Positions 9,812-19,747 of a stretch of 64,000 nucleotides of DNA are shown in pieces (positions within the stretch are counted from its first letter, which is position 1; each line of letters starts with the position of its first letter). The notes beneath the pieces were generated by a model. The model saw only the letters and a program-made list of their open reading frames with translations, ran no database searches and was not told the origin of the DNA. Position numbers and translations under genes: made by a program. This stretch comes from Chitinophagaceae bacterium (lineage in GTDB: Bacteria > Bacteroidota > Bacteroidia > Chitinophagales > Chitinophagaceae): positions 425,434 to 489,433 of the forward strand of contig JAHBTK010000001.1 of assembly GCA_019638625.1 (NCBI GenBank), read 5' to 3'.

Positions 9812-12800
9812 CTATTTCACCTCTATCCTTATTCCTTTCGAATGCGAAACAAACTCCGGAGCATACATACACTGAATGGTCGCGATGCCTACCGAAAAGT
9901 TCCCTTCATGAGTGATGAACAGCGGGTATTCAAATACATAAGTGCCCTTATGTATCCTGTCAAAAAAGAAATTGGTAGAAGCGTCTTTGGTTGCTTCATA
10001 ATATCCCAAACCACCCTGCCATTTATAGCTGCTTAATACATTTACGGGCTCAGACCCTGCCGCACGCGTATCTTTCATATGTACATATTCCATATCCCGG
10101 TCGGCACGCAACTCTATTCTTACTTTTAGTTTGTCACCTACTTTCAGGGGAGTATTGCCTACAGGTTCCAGCACCGGACCTGTATCGGTATTTCTTTCTA
10201 CAAATAATTCTTTCTTTAAATGAAGCGGCATGGTTTCACCCGAAGCCGGTGTTATCTTGTCCATATCCTCGAAATACTGCCAGTACACTGCTCCCCAGCT
10301 TCCACCTGTTTCTTTGGTAGATGACTGCACGGATACCTGTATGTTGCCCATGGTGGGTTTTACTTCCTTAGCTTCCAACCGGTATTTAAAATACCCGGTA
10401 CCCGCTTCATCGGTACTGTGAGTCGAAAAGCCGGCATCGCCTATATTAATATTCACTGCCGGGCTTTCAGCTATCCAGTTGCTACCCTGCAACAGCAGCG
10501 CGTAACAGGCTTCGGCAGTAGCCCTGGTAGTGCCCCAGTTTTGTGTTTGTTTTTGTTTCAGCAACCATATCTTCATATCATTTACAGCCTTACTGTCTGC
10601 GGCGATCTCCGAAAAAGCCTCAATCAGCAGCGCTTGTGTTTCTACGGGCGCCTGGTACCAATAGTATCCCCAGCGAATATCTTTCCAGTACATGCCCAAC
10701 TCCTCGTGTTGCAGGGCATGTTCTTTCAGCGAAGCTAGTATCTTTTTGGGTGTTTCTTTGTCTCCGTTGCGGTGCAACGCCAGAGCTATCAGCCCCTGCA
10801 TGTACCGGCTCTGGGAGAGCCAGTATTGTTTGGCTTGATTGATATAAAATGTAAAAGCCTTGCCGGCAGCAGCCGGTACTTTATGATCCGGGAAAAAACT
10901 GCGCATATAGAGATACTGGATCGCCGTGCTGCTGAGATGATTCTTTTTCAGGTCCGCTTTATTTTTTACCAGGTTATCATAGTCTTCTTTAATTCTTTTA
11001 TCTGAATAATCGAGTCCGTTCGAGATCACCTCGTTCCATCCATCTTCTATGGTTCCGGGGATGGTTGTTTTAAGCTTTAGCAGATGGCCGATCCCGCTGA
11101 TGATATACTGCGTGATATAGCGGTCGTCTCTTCCGCCTTTGAACCAGACAAAGCCGCCATTGGGCGTCTGCATATCTTTCAGCTTATTAAAGCTGTTGAT
11201 AGCCTCATTACTCATACGTACCATATCAAACAGCCATACCATCTTTTCCTTTTGCTCTGTTTCATTTTTTGCCTCTGCTAACCAGGGCGTTTCCTGCAGC
11301 AGAACAGACTTCAGCTCTTCATTTTTCTGCAGGGCTGAAACCAGGGCTTTGCTGTCGCCTGCTTCCTGCTGCCATTTCTCAACAATTGCTTTGATGCGCG
11401 GGCTGCTGTTGGCAATAGCAGACGCCAGTATATTCGCATAATAGCGGTTAAAAGTTTGTTCCGCACATTCGTAAGGGTACTCTGCAAGGTAAGGCAGAGC
11501 TTGTACGGCATACCAGGCCGGGTTAGCAGTGTACTCTACGGTAAGCCCATAATGTTGCAGTGACTGGCTGCTGCCCAACTGCAGTAATTTTTCAAAACTG
11601 AACTTTTTGGTCCCGGCAGTGCGCATGTTTAAAGGCAGTGATTCTGTCACCAGCATCTGGTTGGTCAATACCGGCAGGACATTTTCTTCTCCGTCAGATA
11701 CTTTTTTGCCTTCCACGTTGTCAGCGCTGGCGCTGATCCTGTATAACAGGGTAGAGTGGTAGTTCACCGGTATGGCCAATTGAAAGCTCACCGCTGCGCT
11801 TTGCCCTGCGGCTGCGGAAAATCCTTTCGCGGGAACGGCGTTGTTGAACAGGTGATCGACGGGTTGATTGGTTTCCGCGTCAAAAAGCTCCAGCCTGGCA
11901 AATCCGTTCATCACCTGTTCGCTCATATTCACGATCTTGGCGCTGAATGCCAGGGTGTCTTTTTCGCGTACAAAGCGGGGTGCATTCGGTTGTACCATCA
12001 GTTCCTTCTGCGTTACCGTAAGCTTTTGTCCGTATCCGAATGCCAGTTCTTTTGTATGTGCCAGCGCCATCAGTTTCCATTGGGTAAGAGACTCCGGCAT
12101 GGTAAAGCTGAAGCTGATATTACCCGCTGTGTCGGTTTTCAGGTCCGGGAAAAAGAAAGCGGTTTCATTGAAATTACTGCGCAGGGGAGAACCGGGATCG
12201 CTGTCTCCTTTTTCTCCCGGTGGTGGAGGAGGCGGAGGAACCAGTTTTGCCATATTATACAGCTCATCGGCTACGCCGTCAGCGTCAACATCACCTTTGG
12301 ACATCTCTGCTGCCGGTGCAGCTAATTTGCTCGCAACGATGCCTTCTGCTGCTACTGATTCTTCGTCTCTTGCTCTTGCAGCCATTCGCACCATTCCGGG
12401 GCGTCCTCCATACCTGCCTTCGTATTGAATGGTCAGCAGTCTGTCGTATCTTTTCTCAAAGGACTGGTGATTCACGGGTATGGTATTATGTTCGTCGGAT
12501 GACACCGCCCTGAAGGATTCTTCTCCCCGCCAGTAAAAGCGGTTGTAGTAGCCTGGCCATACATGCGGTGTATACCAGTTATGGGGTTTAAACTGGTCTA
12601 AAGAAGCATCATACATAGAGGCCAGCATTTCCGCGGCGAGCTTTTCTCCTTTAGCTCCTTTTATGGTTACTTCCCATTTTTCTTCACTTCCGGGTTCTGT
12701 CTTGTCTCTGAACGTAGAGAACTGTACGTCCAGTGTTTTGTTGCTCCAGGGTACGGAAATCGTATGGGTATAACTGTAGAAACGGTTATGCTTTACAAAA

Positions 12801-15800
12801 AACTGGCTGACGCCAAAACCGCCCCGGTCGGCTTCGGTTACCGGGAAGCTGAATGCCTGTATACTGTTATTGAGCGTGTGGAAGCTAAAAGTTCCGTTCC
12901 GTTCATCGGTCTCAGATTCATCGGAAATGCCGGTTTTTTCCTGCACCATGAATATGTCGGTGGCAGAACTGCCTGTTATGAAGGCGGCTGTTTCGCCCGG
13001 CTCCGCTTTGTCTTTTGTTACGGTGTTCCATATATAGGAGCCCACCGGCGCCGTCTTCGCGTTTTTGTCATATAGCTGTATATAAGCCAGGCTTTTCACC
13101 ACTCCGCCATCTTTGTCTGTTGCTGTTGCTTCCACCACATACCAGCCTGCCGCCCATTTCCTACCGGTTGTTGCCACGGTAGTATCCCCCTTGCTTAATA
13201 CGGTCGAGGACAGGACAACTTGTTCTTTTTTCCAGTTGCGGTAATCGCGTTCGCCTTTATATTCATCATGGGGAAATAGTTTTATATATTCAGCTTCCGT
13301 AAACAGGAATTTGTCAGGCTGCTTCCAGTAGCGTTGTCTTATGAGCCTTGCGGGCGCCTGCAACGGGTAGATATGTATGATGGCATCAGCTTCCTGCTTT
13401 TCATCATTCAGGTTGGTACTGGTTATCCTGATATTTTTAAAATCATCTGTGCTTTGAGGTGTTGACGGAACATGGACGCCGAGGATAAGCGATTTATACC
13501 CGATGGGTACTTGTGTGGAGGCGCTGCGGGTTTCCCCGTTGATATCCGTTACATCCGCTTCCACTGTGTATTGAAACACCGGGTCGAGCTCTGTTGGCAC
13601 AGAAAGGTCCGGTATAGCCTTGAACCGGATAGTGAATTTGCCTTCCGCATCGGTAACCGCTTCTCCACTGGTAATTTCCATACGGCTGGCGTTCGGCAGG
13701 GGGCGCCTGTAAAACCACCAGGGTTGCGGGAAACGGACATTCCTGTACACCCGGTAGCTGACCTTTGCGCCGTCTATCGTATTGCCGGCATAGGCTTTGG
13801 CAAAACCGGATACACTAACGGTGTCGTTCACACGAAAACTCTCCGTGGGTTTTCCTATTTCTGCAAAGAATTTAGGACGTTTGTATTCTTCTACCGAAAA
13901 ATGCGTGCTGCCATCAACACTTTCTGCATCAATGGTAAAAGAGCCGGTAAGCGCCTGTTGCGGTAATTTGAAATTGCCTGACACTGACCCGTATTCATTT
14001 GACAGGACGGTGATGGAATCAATCACCTGGTAGTTGACGTCGTATAGGCGGATGTTTACCGGTTTGCCGGGTACAATAACCGATTTCCTGGTCTCGAAAC
14101 TTTTACTAACGATAATGCCTTTAAAATATACTGTCTGCCCGGGGCGGTATATAGCCCTGTCGGTAAAATAGAATATCCGGGTATTATCTTTTTCATATTC
14201 TTCCCTGGTAAGTTGTTTTATATACCCGTCGTAGCGGGTGTACAGGTAGTGATAGCCGTCCATAAACAGCCGGTCATCTTTCCAGGAAATGTCCAGCCGG
14301 ACGTTACGGGTCTCCTGTGTTTTGTTTTGTATGGTAAAAAAACCATTCTTGTCTGTTCGGATCAATTCCGCTTTTTTCAAAGCATTTTTTCTGTCTTCAT
14401 AGTCGTACCTGGAAGTCCATACCTGCACAGTTGCATCTGACAGTGGTTTTCCCGTTTGCCGGCTCAGTACAAAATAACTGTCGTTGCTATTGACAAAGCT
14501 GATATTGGAAACATAAAAGAATTGAGCCGCCAGCAGGTTTTCTGCAGGATTAAAATGTTGGTTTACGCTGGCGAGCAATACATATTCTCCCGCAGCTAAC
14601 GCATCTATTTTTACCTCTACCGCGTGTTCACGGTAGTCGTCGGTAACCGGCAACGCCTGTTCCCAGGTACGTACACCGGGTATCCCCACCAGCTTTGTCC
14701 AGTAGCTGCTTTCATAGCGGTTTTGCAACTGGCTTTTCAGATCGCTGTTCATCTTCGCGATACGGAAATACAGTTTTGTGATATTCCGGTAGTTTACCAG
14801 TGTCCGGAAAGCCTCGCCCGGAATATTTATTTTTTCGGTTTGTAATTGTAATGACTTTCGCAGTATGCTGTTCCTGAGGTTGAAACAGTTGACAGCCCCT
14901 TCGGAGCCGGGAAAGGATTCAATGGTACGCCCGCATATCTGCATGGCTGTTCGCAGGGCATTATCATCAGCGGTATTGCTTTCTTCATAGTCATGATCTT
15001 CATCCGGGCTTTGAGCAGGTCTTTTTGAGTAATAGTAGTTGGCCAGTAAATAATTTGCCTGTGCCGAAGCAGGGTTTTTATCAAAGCGGGTGATGATGTC
15101 TTTCAGGGCGTTGACATACAGGAGGTCTTTTCCTTCCTGCACCGATTTGTTATATGCAAACGTCAGTCTTTTCAAATCAACATCAAGTAATGCCTCGGGT
15201 GTTTTATCCTGCAAGTGAAAGCTCAGCAGTTTCTGGTAGATCCGTAAAGCCTGGTATTGCAGGGAAAATGTGTCTTTGGTATCGAAATGATGGGTAGCAA
15301 AAATGGCAGCCGGTTCAAAAACAGCGCTGTAGGTGATTACAAATGCATAGGCCGGCCGGGTAATATCTCTTTCATCATTTCCGAAATAATCGAGGGCCTT
15401 ATGTGCCAGCAGGTCATACAGAGTTGGTCGCAAGGTCCGCATATTCCCTTTCACAATAACCGGCTCATAGTCTTTCAACGATACCCGTTGCAGGGTACCT
15501 TCGTCCTCAAGTGAGGCGCGGTATAATTCGCCGGTTTTTTGGTGTAGGTCATCAATTGTCCAGGTGGTGATATCTTCTTTTACAAAATTGGTTGTATTGG
15601 TCCTGTCATAGAGTTCCCAGCGGTGGCTTTGAAAATATTGCCAGTACAGATCTGCCGTGATCGATTGTAATATCTGCCGGGCGGGTGATTTGGCAGCGGC
15701 TATTTCAGTTTCCAGTTTTAGTATGGCATCCGTTTCGTTTTCGGTAACCGGTCCCGATAATTGAGACTGGTATATAAGCGCTTTTATAAGTTGCCCCTGG

Positions 15801-15994
15801 TTATTCTCTTTTTTCGCCAATGCATAAATTTTATCCACTTCGGTTAAAGCCGACTTGGGTAGCCCCTTTTTATCAATGAGTTCCTCAACTTTTTTCCAGG
15901 CGCTGTCGTAATTCATGCGTGTTTGACTTTGGGTTTGATGAAAAAATAAAGAGACTATAATTACCAGAAGGGAGTATTTCGCTATTTTTTTCAT
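9812..15994 (-). CDS. Alpha-2-macroglobulin family protein, very large, secreted
   Basis: 2060-residue exported protein. The signal peptide covers about residues 1-23 (hydrophobic SLLVIIVSLFF, then a QSQ cleavage region) and has no lipobox Cys. The MG2-like domain starts near 600 with FTDRAIYRPGQTVYFKG. A proline-rich linker (PPPPPPP) sits near 1250. The conserved A2M block starts near 1275 (FFPDLKTD...MPESLTQWK). A C-A-E-Q sequence near 1508 corresponds to the CxEQ thioester motif, followed by an alpha-alpha toroid-like region. Bacterial macroglobulins trap proteases in the envelope; the intact CAEQ suggests covalent trapping ability (inference). The usual proteobacterial partner PbpC is absent. 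It is well above the usual length of about 1600 because of a long N-terminal extension. Confidence 0.93.
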   Translation of the reverse strand: MKKIAKYSLLVIIVSLFFHQTQSQTRMNYDSAWKKVEELIDKKGLPKSALTEVDKIYALAKKENNQGQLIKALIYQSQLSGPVTENETDAILKLETEIAAAKSPARQILQSITADLYWQYFQSHRWELYDRTNTTNFVKEDITTWTIDDLHQKTGELYRASLEDEGTLQRVSLKDYEPVIVKGNMRTLRPTLYDLLAHKALDYFGNDERDITRPAYAFVITYSAVFEPAAIFATHHFDTKDTFSLQYQALRIYQKLLSFHLQDKTPEALLDVDLKRLTFAYNKSVQEGKDLLYVNALKDIITRFDKNPASAQANYLLANYYYSKRPAQSPDEDHDYEESNTADDNALRTAMQICGRTIESFPGSEGAVNCFNLRNSILRKSLQLQTEKINIPGEAFRTLVNYRNITKLYFRIAKMNSDLKSQLQNRYESSYWTKLVGIPGVRTWEQALPVTDDYREHAVEVKIDALAAGEYVLLASVNQHFNPAENLLAAQFFYVSNISFVNSNDSYFVLSRQTGKPLSDATVQVWTSRYDYEDRKNALKKAELIRTDKNGFFTIQNKTQETRNVRLDISWKDDRLFMDGYHYLYTRYDGYIKQLTREEYEKDNTRIFYFTDRAIYRPGQTVYFKGIIVSKSFETRKSVIVPGKPVNIRLYDVNYQVIDSITVLSNEYGSVSGNFKLPQQALTGSFTIDAESVDGSTHFSVEEYKRPKFFAEIGKPTESFRVNDTVSVSGFAKAYAGNTIDGAKVSYRVYRNVRFPQPWWFYRRPLPNASRMEITSGEAVTDAEGKFTIRFKAIPDLSVPTELDPVFQYTVEADVTDINGETRSASTQVPIGYKSLILGVHVPSTPQSTDDFKNIRITSTNLNDEKQEADAIIHIYPLQAPARLIRQRYWKQPDKFLFTEAEYIKLFPHDEYKGERDYRNWKKEQVVLSSTVLSKGDTTVATTGRKWAAGWYVVEATATDKDGGVVKSLAYIQLYDKNAKTAPVGSYIWNTVTKDKAEPGETAAFITGSSATDIFMVQEKTGISDESETDERNGTFSFHTLNNSIQAFSFPVTEADRGGFGVSQFFVKHNRFYSYTHTISVPWSNKTLDVQFSTFRDKTEPGSEEKWEVTIKGAKGEKLAAEMLASMYDASLDQFKPHNWYTPHVWPGYYNRFYWRGEESFRAVSSDEHNTIPVNHQSFEKRYDRLLTIQYEGRYGGRPGMVRMAARARDEESVAAEGIVASKLAAPAAEMSKGDVDADGVADELYNMAKLVPPPPPPPGEKGDSDPGSPLRSNFNETAFFFPDLKTDTAGNISFSFTMPESLTQWKLMALAHTKELAFGYGQKLTVTQKELMVQPNAPRFVREKDTLAFSAKIVNMSEQVMNGFARLELFDAETNQPVDHLFNNAVPAKGFSAAAGQSAAVSFQLAIPVNYHSTLLYRISASADNVEGKKVSDGEENVLPVLTNQMLVTESLPLNMRTAGTKKFSFEKLLQLGSSQSLQHYGLTVEYTANPAWYAVQALPYLAEYPYECAEQTFNRYYANILASAIANSSPRIKAIVEKWQQEAGDSKALVSALQKNEELKSVLLQETPWLAEAKNETEQKEKMVWLFDMVRMSNEAINSFNKLKDMQTPNGGFVWFKGGRDDRYITQYIISGIGHLLKLKTTIPGTIEDGWNEVISNGLDYSDKRIKEDYDNLVKNKADLKKNHLSSTAIQYLYMRSFFPDHKVPAAAGKAFTFYINQAKQYWLSQSRYMQGLIALALHRNGDKETPKKILASLKEHALQHEELGMYWKDIRWGYYWYQAPVETQALLIEAFSEIAADSKAVNDMKIWLLKQKQTQNWGTTRATAEACYALLLQGSNWIAESPAVNINIGDAGFSTHSTDEAGTGYFKYRLEAKEVKPTMGNIQVSVQSSTKETGGSWGAVYWQYFEDMDKITPASGETMPLHLKKELFVERNTDTGPVLEPVGNTPLKVGDKLKVRIELRADRDMEYVHMKDTRAAGSEPVNVLSSYKWQGGLGYYEATKDASTNFFFDRIHKGTYVFEYPLFITHEGNFSVGIATIQCMYAPEFVSHSKGIRIEVK

Positions 15995-16450
15995 AAATAA
16001 GCTTCTTTAAGTCTACTCTGACAAAGATGCCAAAGCTGGAATAATTACATAAAGGTAGGGTACGGATATGAAAGTTAATTAGCGCCTGATAGCACTGTTC
16101 GGTGATCTACAAAAACTATTAATAATATGCTTCAAAAAGGCAGTCTACCTTATTTTTGTCTAAATCAGGGTAATATAATATATAGACAATGGATTGGTTG
16201 CCTAATTTTTCCTGGAATAAATATCTAAAGTATATATGTTAATAATTAATATGTATGTTTTGTCTCTTTTTCTACTCATTTGTGTAGCAACTGTATAATA
16301 TGAAAAACCGGTCGCTAAAATTCTAAATCACAGGAAATTAACCATCTTTTACATGACAAAAAACATTTGGATAGAATTATGCCGAATACCTATCTTAGCC
16401 GCCAGTTTCTTTGAAAAAGGAGCTGATTTTTAATTAAACTGACTAAAGAA
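15995..16450. promoter_or_regulatory. Divergent AT-rich intergenic region, macroglobulin / accB
   Basis: 456 bases without a gene between divergent starts, very AT-rich around 16180-16270. On the + strand TTTG (16366-16369), a 21-base spacer and TATCTTAG (16391-16398) fit the Bacteroidota promoter TTTG/TAnnTTTG with one mismatch, and would give accB a leader of about 45 bases containing AAGGAG at about 16418. For the minus-strand macroglobulin gene only a weak TACCTTTA-like box is visible. No open frame of interest. Confidence 0.45.
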
Positions 16451-16936
16451 ATGGATTTTAAACAAATTCAGGAGTTGATAAAAATTATCAACAAGTCTAA
16501 TATCGGAGAATTGGTAATAGAAGAAAAGGAATTTAAAATAACTATAAAACAAAAAGAAGACCAGGTAACTCAAATCGTAGCTTCTCCTCAACAGGTTTAT
16601 GCGCCGCTTCCACAAGTAGGTCCCCCTCCGGTAAGTAATACCGCAGGCAGCGGAACCCAGGAAAAGTCCAGGGCAGCAGAGCCTAAAGCCGATAACCTGG
16701 TGACCATCAAGAGCCCTATGATCGGCACTTTTTACAGGCGTTCTTCTCCGGACAAGCCGGCACTGGTAGAAGTGGGGGATGATGTAACCCCTGGTAAGAT
16801 AGTTTGCATTATTGAGGCCATGAAGTTGTTTAATGAAATAGAAAGCGAAGTTGGAGGCAGGATAGTGAAAGTACTGGTGGAAGATGCCAGCCCCGTAGAA
16901 TACGATCAACCTCTTTTTCTGGTGGAACCCAGTTAG
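16451..16936 (+). CDS. accB: Biotin carboxyl carrier protein of acetyl-CoA carboxylase
   Basis: 161-residue carrier subunit that holds biotin while it is carboxylated by AccC and passes the carboxyl group to acetyl-CoA in the cytoplasm, the first step of fatty-acid synthesis. The N-terminal AccB helix region (MDFKQIQELIKIINKSNI) is followed by an Ala/Pro/Ser-rich flexible linker and a C-terminal biotinyl domain from about residue 85. The biotin-accepting Lys is in EAMK, residue 125. Length is normal. It lies directly upstream of accC in the same direction; the gap holds a strong hairpin at 17016-17033. Confidence 0.97.
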   Translation: MDFKQIQELIKIINKSNIGELVIEEKEFKITIKQKEDQVTQIVASPQQVYAPLPQVGPPPVSNTAGSGTQEKSRAAEPKADNLVTIKSPMIGTFYRRSSPDKPALVEVGDDVTPGKIVCIIEAMKLFNEIESEVGGRIVKVLVEDASPVEYDQPLFLVEPS

Positions 16937-17053
16937 TTTGAAAATTTCCTGCCGGCAGTGAAAAGCTGTAAACGGCAGGTTAGTTTTTAATACTCAAGGT
17001 TATTTTCAAATATTCGTCCCGCGGTTGCGGGACCGAATTTTCAAATCGGTTAA
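16937..17053 (+). promoter_or_regulatory. accB-accC spacer with perfect hairpin and TTTGAAAAT repeats
   Basis: The spacer contains GTCCCGC-GGTT-GCGGGAC at 17016-17033, a perfect 7-bp stem, enclosed by ATTTTCAAAT on both sides, and a CTGCCGGCAG-type dyad near 16951. TTTGAAAAT and GTCCCG..CGGGA elements also occur in the repeat after the second permease, so it is probably a small member of a dispersed family. There is no U-tract; it may adjust the relative amounts of accB and accC message by processing or pausing (inference). Confidence 0.6.
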
Positions 17054-18391
17054 ATGTTGAAAAAAATATTAATTGCAAATCGTGGCGAGATAGCCCTGCG
17101 GGTTATTCGTACATGCAGAGAAATGGGCATCAAGACGGTAGCGGTATATTCTACAGCCGACAAAGACAGTCTCCATGTTAAATTTGCTGATGAAGCCGTC
17201 TGTATCGGCCGGCCGCAAAGCACCGATTCCTATCTTAATATTCCCCACCTGATGGCGGCTGCGGAAATTACCAATGCAGATGCTATCCATCCCGGGTATG
17301 GTTTCCTGGCAGAAAATGCCCGGTTTGCACAGATCTGTGGCGAGCATGGTATAAAATTTATAGGGCCCAAGCCGGAGATGATCACGGCGATGGGGGATAA
17401 GATCACGGCCAAGGAAACGATGATAAAAGCCGGTGTACCGGTAGTACCAGGCGGCGGCGGTTTGCTGGAGAGTGTAAACCATGCGAAAGGCGTGGCCAAA
17501 GAAATAGGTTATCCGGTAATATTGAAAGCTACTGCCGGTGGCGGTGGCAAGGGCATGCGGGTAGTATGGGAAGAAAGTGAGTTGGAAAACGCGTTTAATA
17601 CAGCCAAGCAGGAAGCGGCAGCTTCTTTTAAGAATGATGGAGTATATATGGAGAAGTTCGTGGAGGAACCCCGCCATATTGAGATCCAGATTGCCGGCGA
17701 CCGTTATGGAAAAGTGTGCCACATGAGTGAAAGGGATTGTTCTATTCAGCGGCGTCACCAAAAGTTGGTGGAAGAATCTCCCTCTCCGTTTATGACAAAC
17801 GACCTGCGTGAAAAAATGGGCGAAGCAGCGGTGAAAGCCGCGATGGCTATTAACTATGAAAGCGTGGGTACGATCGAATTTCTTGTGGACAAACATAAGA
17901 ACTTCTACTTTATGGAGATGAATACCCGTATACAGGTGGAGCACTGCGTAACAGAAGAAGTAACCAATTTCGATCTCATAAAAGAGCAGATAAAAATCGC
18001 TTCTGGTGAATCCATCTCCGGCAGGAACTACTACCCGGAAATGCACGCCATAGAATGCCGTATCAATGCGGAAGATCCTTATAACGACTTTCGCCCCTCT
18101 CCCGGGAAGATCACGGTATTGCACCAGCCGGGGGGGCATGGTGTACGGATTGATTCCCATATTTACGCGGGCTACGTGATACCCCCTTACTACGATTCCA
18201 TGATCGGCAAGATCATTTCCATAGCGAGAACCCGCCAAGAAGCGATCAATACCATGAGCCGGGCTTTGAGTGAATACGTGATTGAAGGAGTTAAAACTAC
18301 CATCCCGTTTCACCAGCAGCTCATGCGCAACGAAAACTTCAGGAAAGGAAACTTCACCACCAAGTTCCTGGATGATTTTAACATGCTGTAA
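17054..18391 (+). CDS. accC: Biotin carboxylase subunit of acetyl-CoA carboxylase
   Basis: 445-residue ATP-grasp enzyme that carboxylates biotin on AccB using bicarbonate and ATP. The N-terminal domain opens [21 protein letters not shown]. The glycine-rich ATP loop [12 protein letters not shown] is at about 159-170. [17 protein letters not shown], the biotin/phosphate-binding stretch, lies near 230-247, and the catalytic [10 protein letters not shown] near 290-300. Length matches E. coli AccC (449). With accB upstream it forms the usual accBC unit; the carboxyltransferase subunits are not in this window. Confidence 0.97.
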   Translation: MLKKILIANRGEIALRVIRTCREMGIKTVAVYSTADKDSLHVKFADEAVCIGRPQSTDSYLNIPHLMAAAEITNADAIHPGYGFLAENARFAQICGEHGIKFIGPKPEMITAMGDKITAKETMIKAGVPVVPGGGGLLESVNHAKGVAKEIGYPVILKATAGGGGKGMRVVWEESELENAFNTAKQEAAASFKNDGVYMEKFVEEPRHIEIQIAGDRYGKVCHMSERDCSIQRRHQKLVEESPSPFMTNDLREKMGEAAVKAAMAINYESVGTIEFLVDKHKNFYFMEMNTRIQVEHCVTEEVTNFDLIKEQIKIASGESISGRNYYPEMHAIECRINAEDPYNDFRPSPGKITVLHQPGGHGVRIDSHIYAGYVIPPYYDSMIGKIISIARTRQEAINTMSRALSEYVIEGVKTTIPFHQQLMRNENFRKGNFTTKFLDDFNML

Positions 18392-18446
18392 GCGCTTTAA
18401 CCAGTGCCAGCAGGTCCAGACTTTTAATTCACACGGATTAAGCTTA

Positions 18447-18479
18447 TTTGTTATGACGCCCGTTTATGGGGTAATTTTG
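18447..18479 (+). promoter_or_regulatory. Promoter, Bacteroidota type, for the GNAT pair
   Basis: TTTG at 18447-18450, a 21-base spacer and TAATTTTG at 18472-18479 match the TTTG/TAnnTTTG consensus exactly. Transcription would begin near 18483-18487, which excludes the ATG at 18482 as a start codon and supports ATG 18515. Confidence 0.6.
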
Positions 18480-18514
18480 GGATGCTTTCAGATTTCGTAA
18501 CCAAAATAACGGGA

Positions 18515-19072
18515 ATGAACAAGATTGACATCCAACAGATAACTACACACGAAATTGAACAATTACAAAGAATCGCCAGACAAACATTTTACGAAACCTT
18601 TTCGGAAGCAAATACCGGAGAGAATATGGAAAAATATTTAGATGAAAGCTTTTCAATCGGGAAGCTGACTGCCGAGCTCTGTAACGAACATTCAAAATTT
18701 TATTTTGCCAAATTGGGTGATAATGTAATCGGGTATTTAAAGTTGAATATGAGGCAGGCGCAAACAGAACTGAAAAATAATGATGCTGTCGAAATCGAGA
18801 GGATTTATGTATTACAGGAATATCACGGAGAGAAAATCGGGCAGGCGCTTTATGAAAAGGCGATTGGGGTTGCAACGCAGCTCAACGCCGGCTATGTGTG
18901 GTTAGGCGTTTGGGAGAGAAACCCGAGAGCCATCAATTTCTACAAGAAGAACGGGTTTGTTGAGTTTGGGAGGCATATTTTCAGGTTAGGTGATGACGAA
19001 CAGGTGGATATAATGATGAAAAAAAATTTGACTTTGCCTATGCATGGAGAACAAAAAAAATACCTGAAGTGA
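18515..19072 (+). CDS. GNAT family N-acetyltransferase
   Basis: 185-residue acetyltransferase of the GNAT fold, which moves an acetyl group from acetyl-CoA to an amine. Visible features are the core strand YFAKLGDNVIGYLKL, the acetyl-CoA pyrophosphate loop YHGEKIGQALYEKA (motif A, Q/RxxGxG/A type) at about 109-122, and the C-terminal WLGVWERNPRAINFYKKNGF signature. Start chosen at ATG 18515 because the promoter TAATTTTG ends only three bases before the upstream ATG. The stop overlaps the next gene's GTG by four bases (GTGA), so the two are translationally coupled. Substrate unknown; spermidine acetyltransferase-like proteins share this pattern. Confidence 0.92.
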   Translation: MNKIDIQQITTHEIEQLQRIARQTFYETFSEANTGENMEKYLDESFSIGKLTAELCNEHSKFYFAKLGDNVIGYLKLNMRQAQTELKNNDAVEIERIYVLQEYHGEKIGQALYEKAIGVATQLNAGYVWLGVWERNPRAINFYKKNGFVEFGRHIFRLGDDEQVDIMMKKNLTLPMHGEQKKYLK

Positions 19073-19587
19073 AAATAAGACAGGCAGACAAACATGCTGA
19101 TTATGACAAGGTCTGGGATATTTTCAGGAATGTTATCTCAACCGGGGATACCTATGTATTTGACCCTGATACGCCCAGGATCAGTCTGGAGAAGCACTGG
19201 TTTGCGGATTATATGGACACTTTCGTGGCTGAAGATGAGAATGGAGTAATGCTGGGTACTTATATTATCAAGCCCAACCAGATTGATTTGGGCAACCATA
19301 TCGCTAACTGCAGTTATATGGTAAATCCCGGGTATCAGGGGCGGGGAACGGGAAAGCTGCTTTGTGAGCACTCGATCAGTTTTGCCCGAAAAAAGGGGTT
19401 TTTAGGGATCCAGTTTAATATGGTGGTAAGCACCAATGAAGCGGCTGTTAAACTCTGGCAGAAGTTCGGCTTTGAAATAACAGGAAAAACGCCCGGAGGT
19501 TTCAGACACAAAGAATTGGGATTGGTTGACACATACATTATGTTTAAAAATCTGCAAACAACCGATTCGGAACAAATATCAAAATGA
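19069..19587 (+). CDS. GNAT family N-acetyltransferase, GTG start overlapping previous gene
   Basis: 172-residue second GNAT enzyme. It begins MKIRQADKHADYDKVWDIF with a GTG that shares GTGA with the stop of the upstream acetyltransferase. Acetyl-CoA loop GYQGRGTGKLLCEHS is at about 87-101, and the C-terminal TNEAAVKLWQKFGFEITG signature is typical of the RimJ/L or phosphinothricin-type branch. The two GNATs are different in sequence, not a recent tandem duplication, but are co-transcribed. Substrate unknown; family assignment is secure. Confidence 0.92.
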   Translation: MKIRQADKHADYDKVWDIFRNVISTGDTYVFDPDTPRISLEKHWFADYMDTFVAEDENGVMLGTYIIKPNQIDLGNHIANCSYMVNPGYQGRGTGKLLCEHSISFARKKGFLGIQFNMVVSTNEAAVKLWQKFGFEITGKTPGGFRHKELGLVDTYIMFKNLQTTDSEQISK

Positions 19588-19747
19588 GTGTAAATCGTGT
19601 AACCGAAAGAAACGGAATCTGTCGCGATGTTTGTAATTGCCGGCACAACGGGATATGTACTCGGGAAGACTTTTTGCCTGGCAGCATGTTGGCGTAGCGA
19701 ATTGATATCTTATACAAAATATTTAAACCCGGTAATAAATCAACAAT

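Noticed and set aside
17069..18313. 414-codon open frame antisense to accC
   Set aside because: It mirrors a conserved enzyme gene, its product is rich in His, Arg, Tyr and Phe with no domain, and it has no promoter or neighbour of its own.
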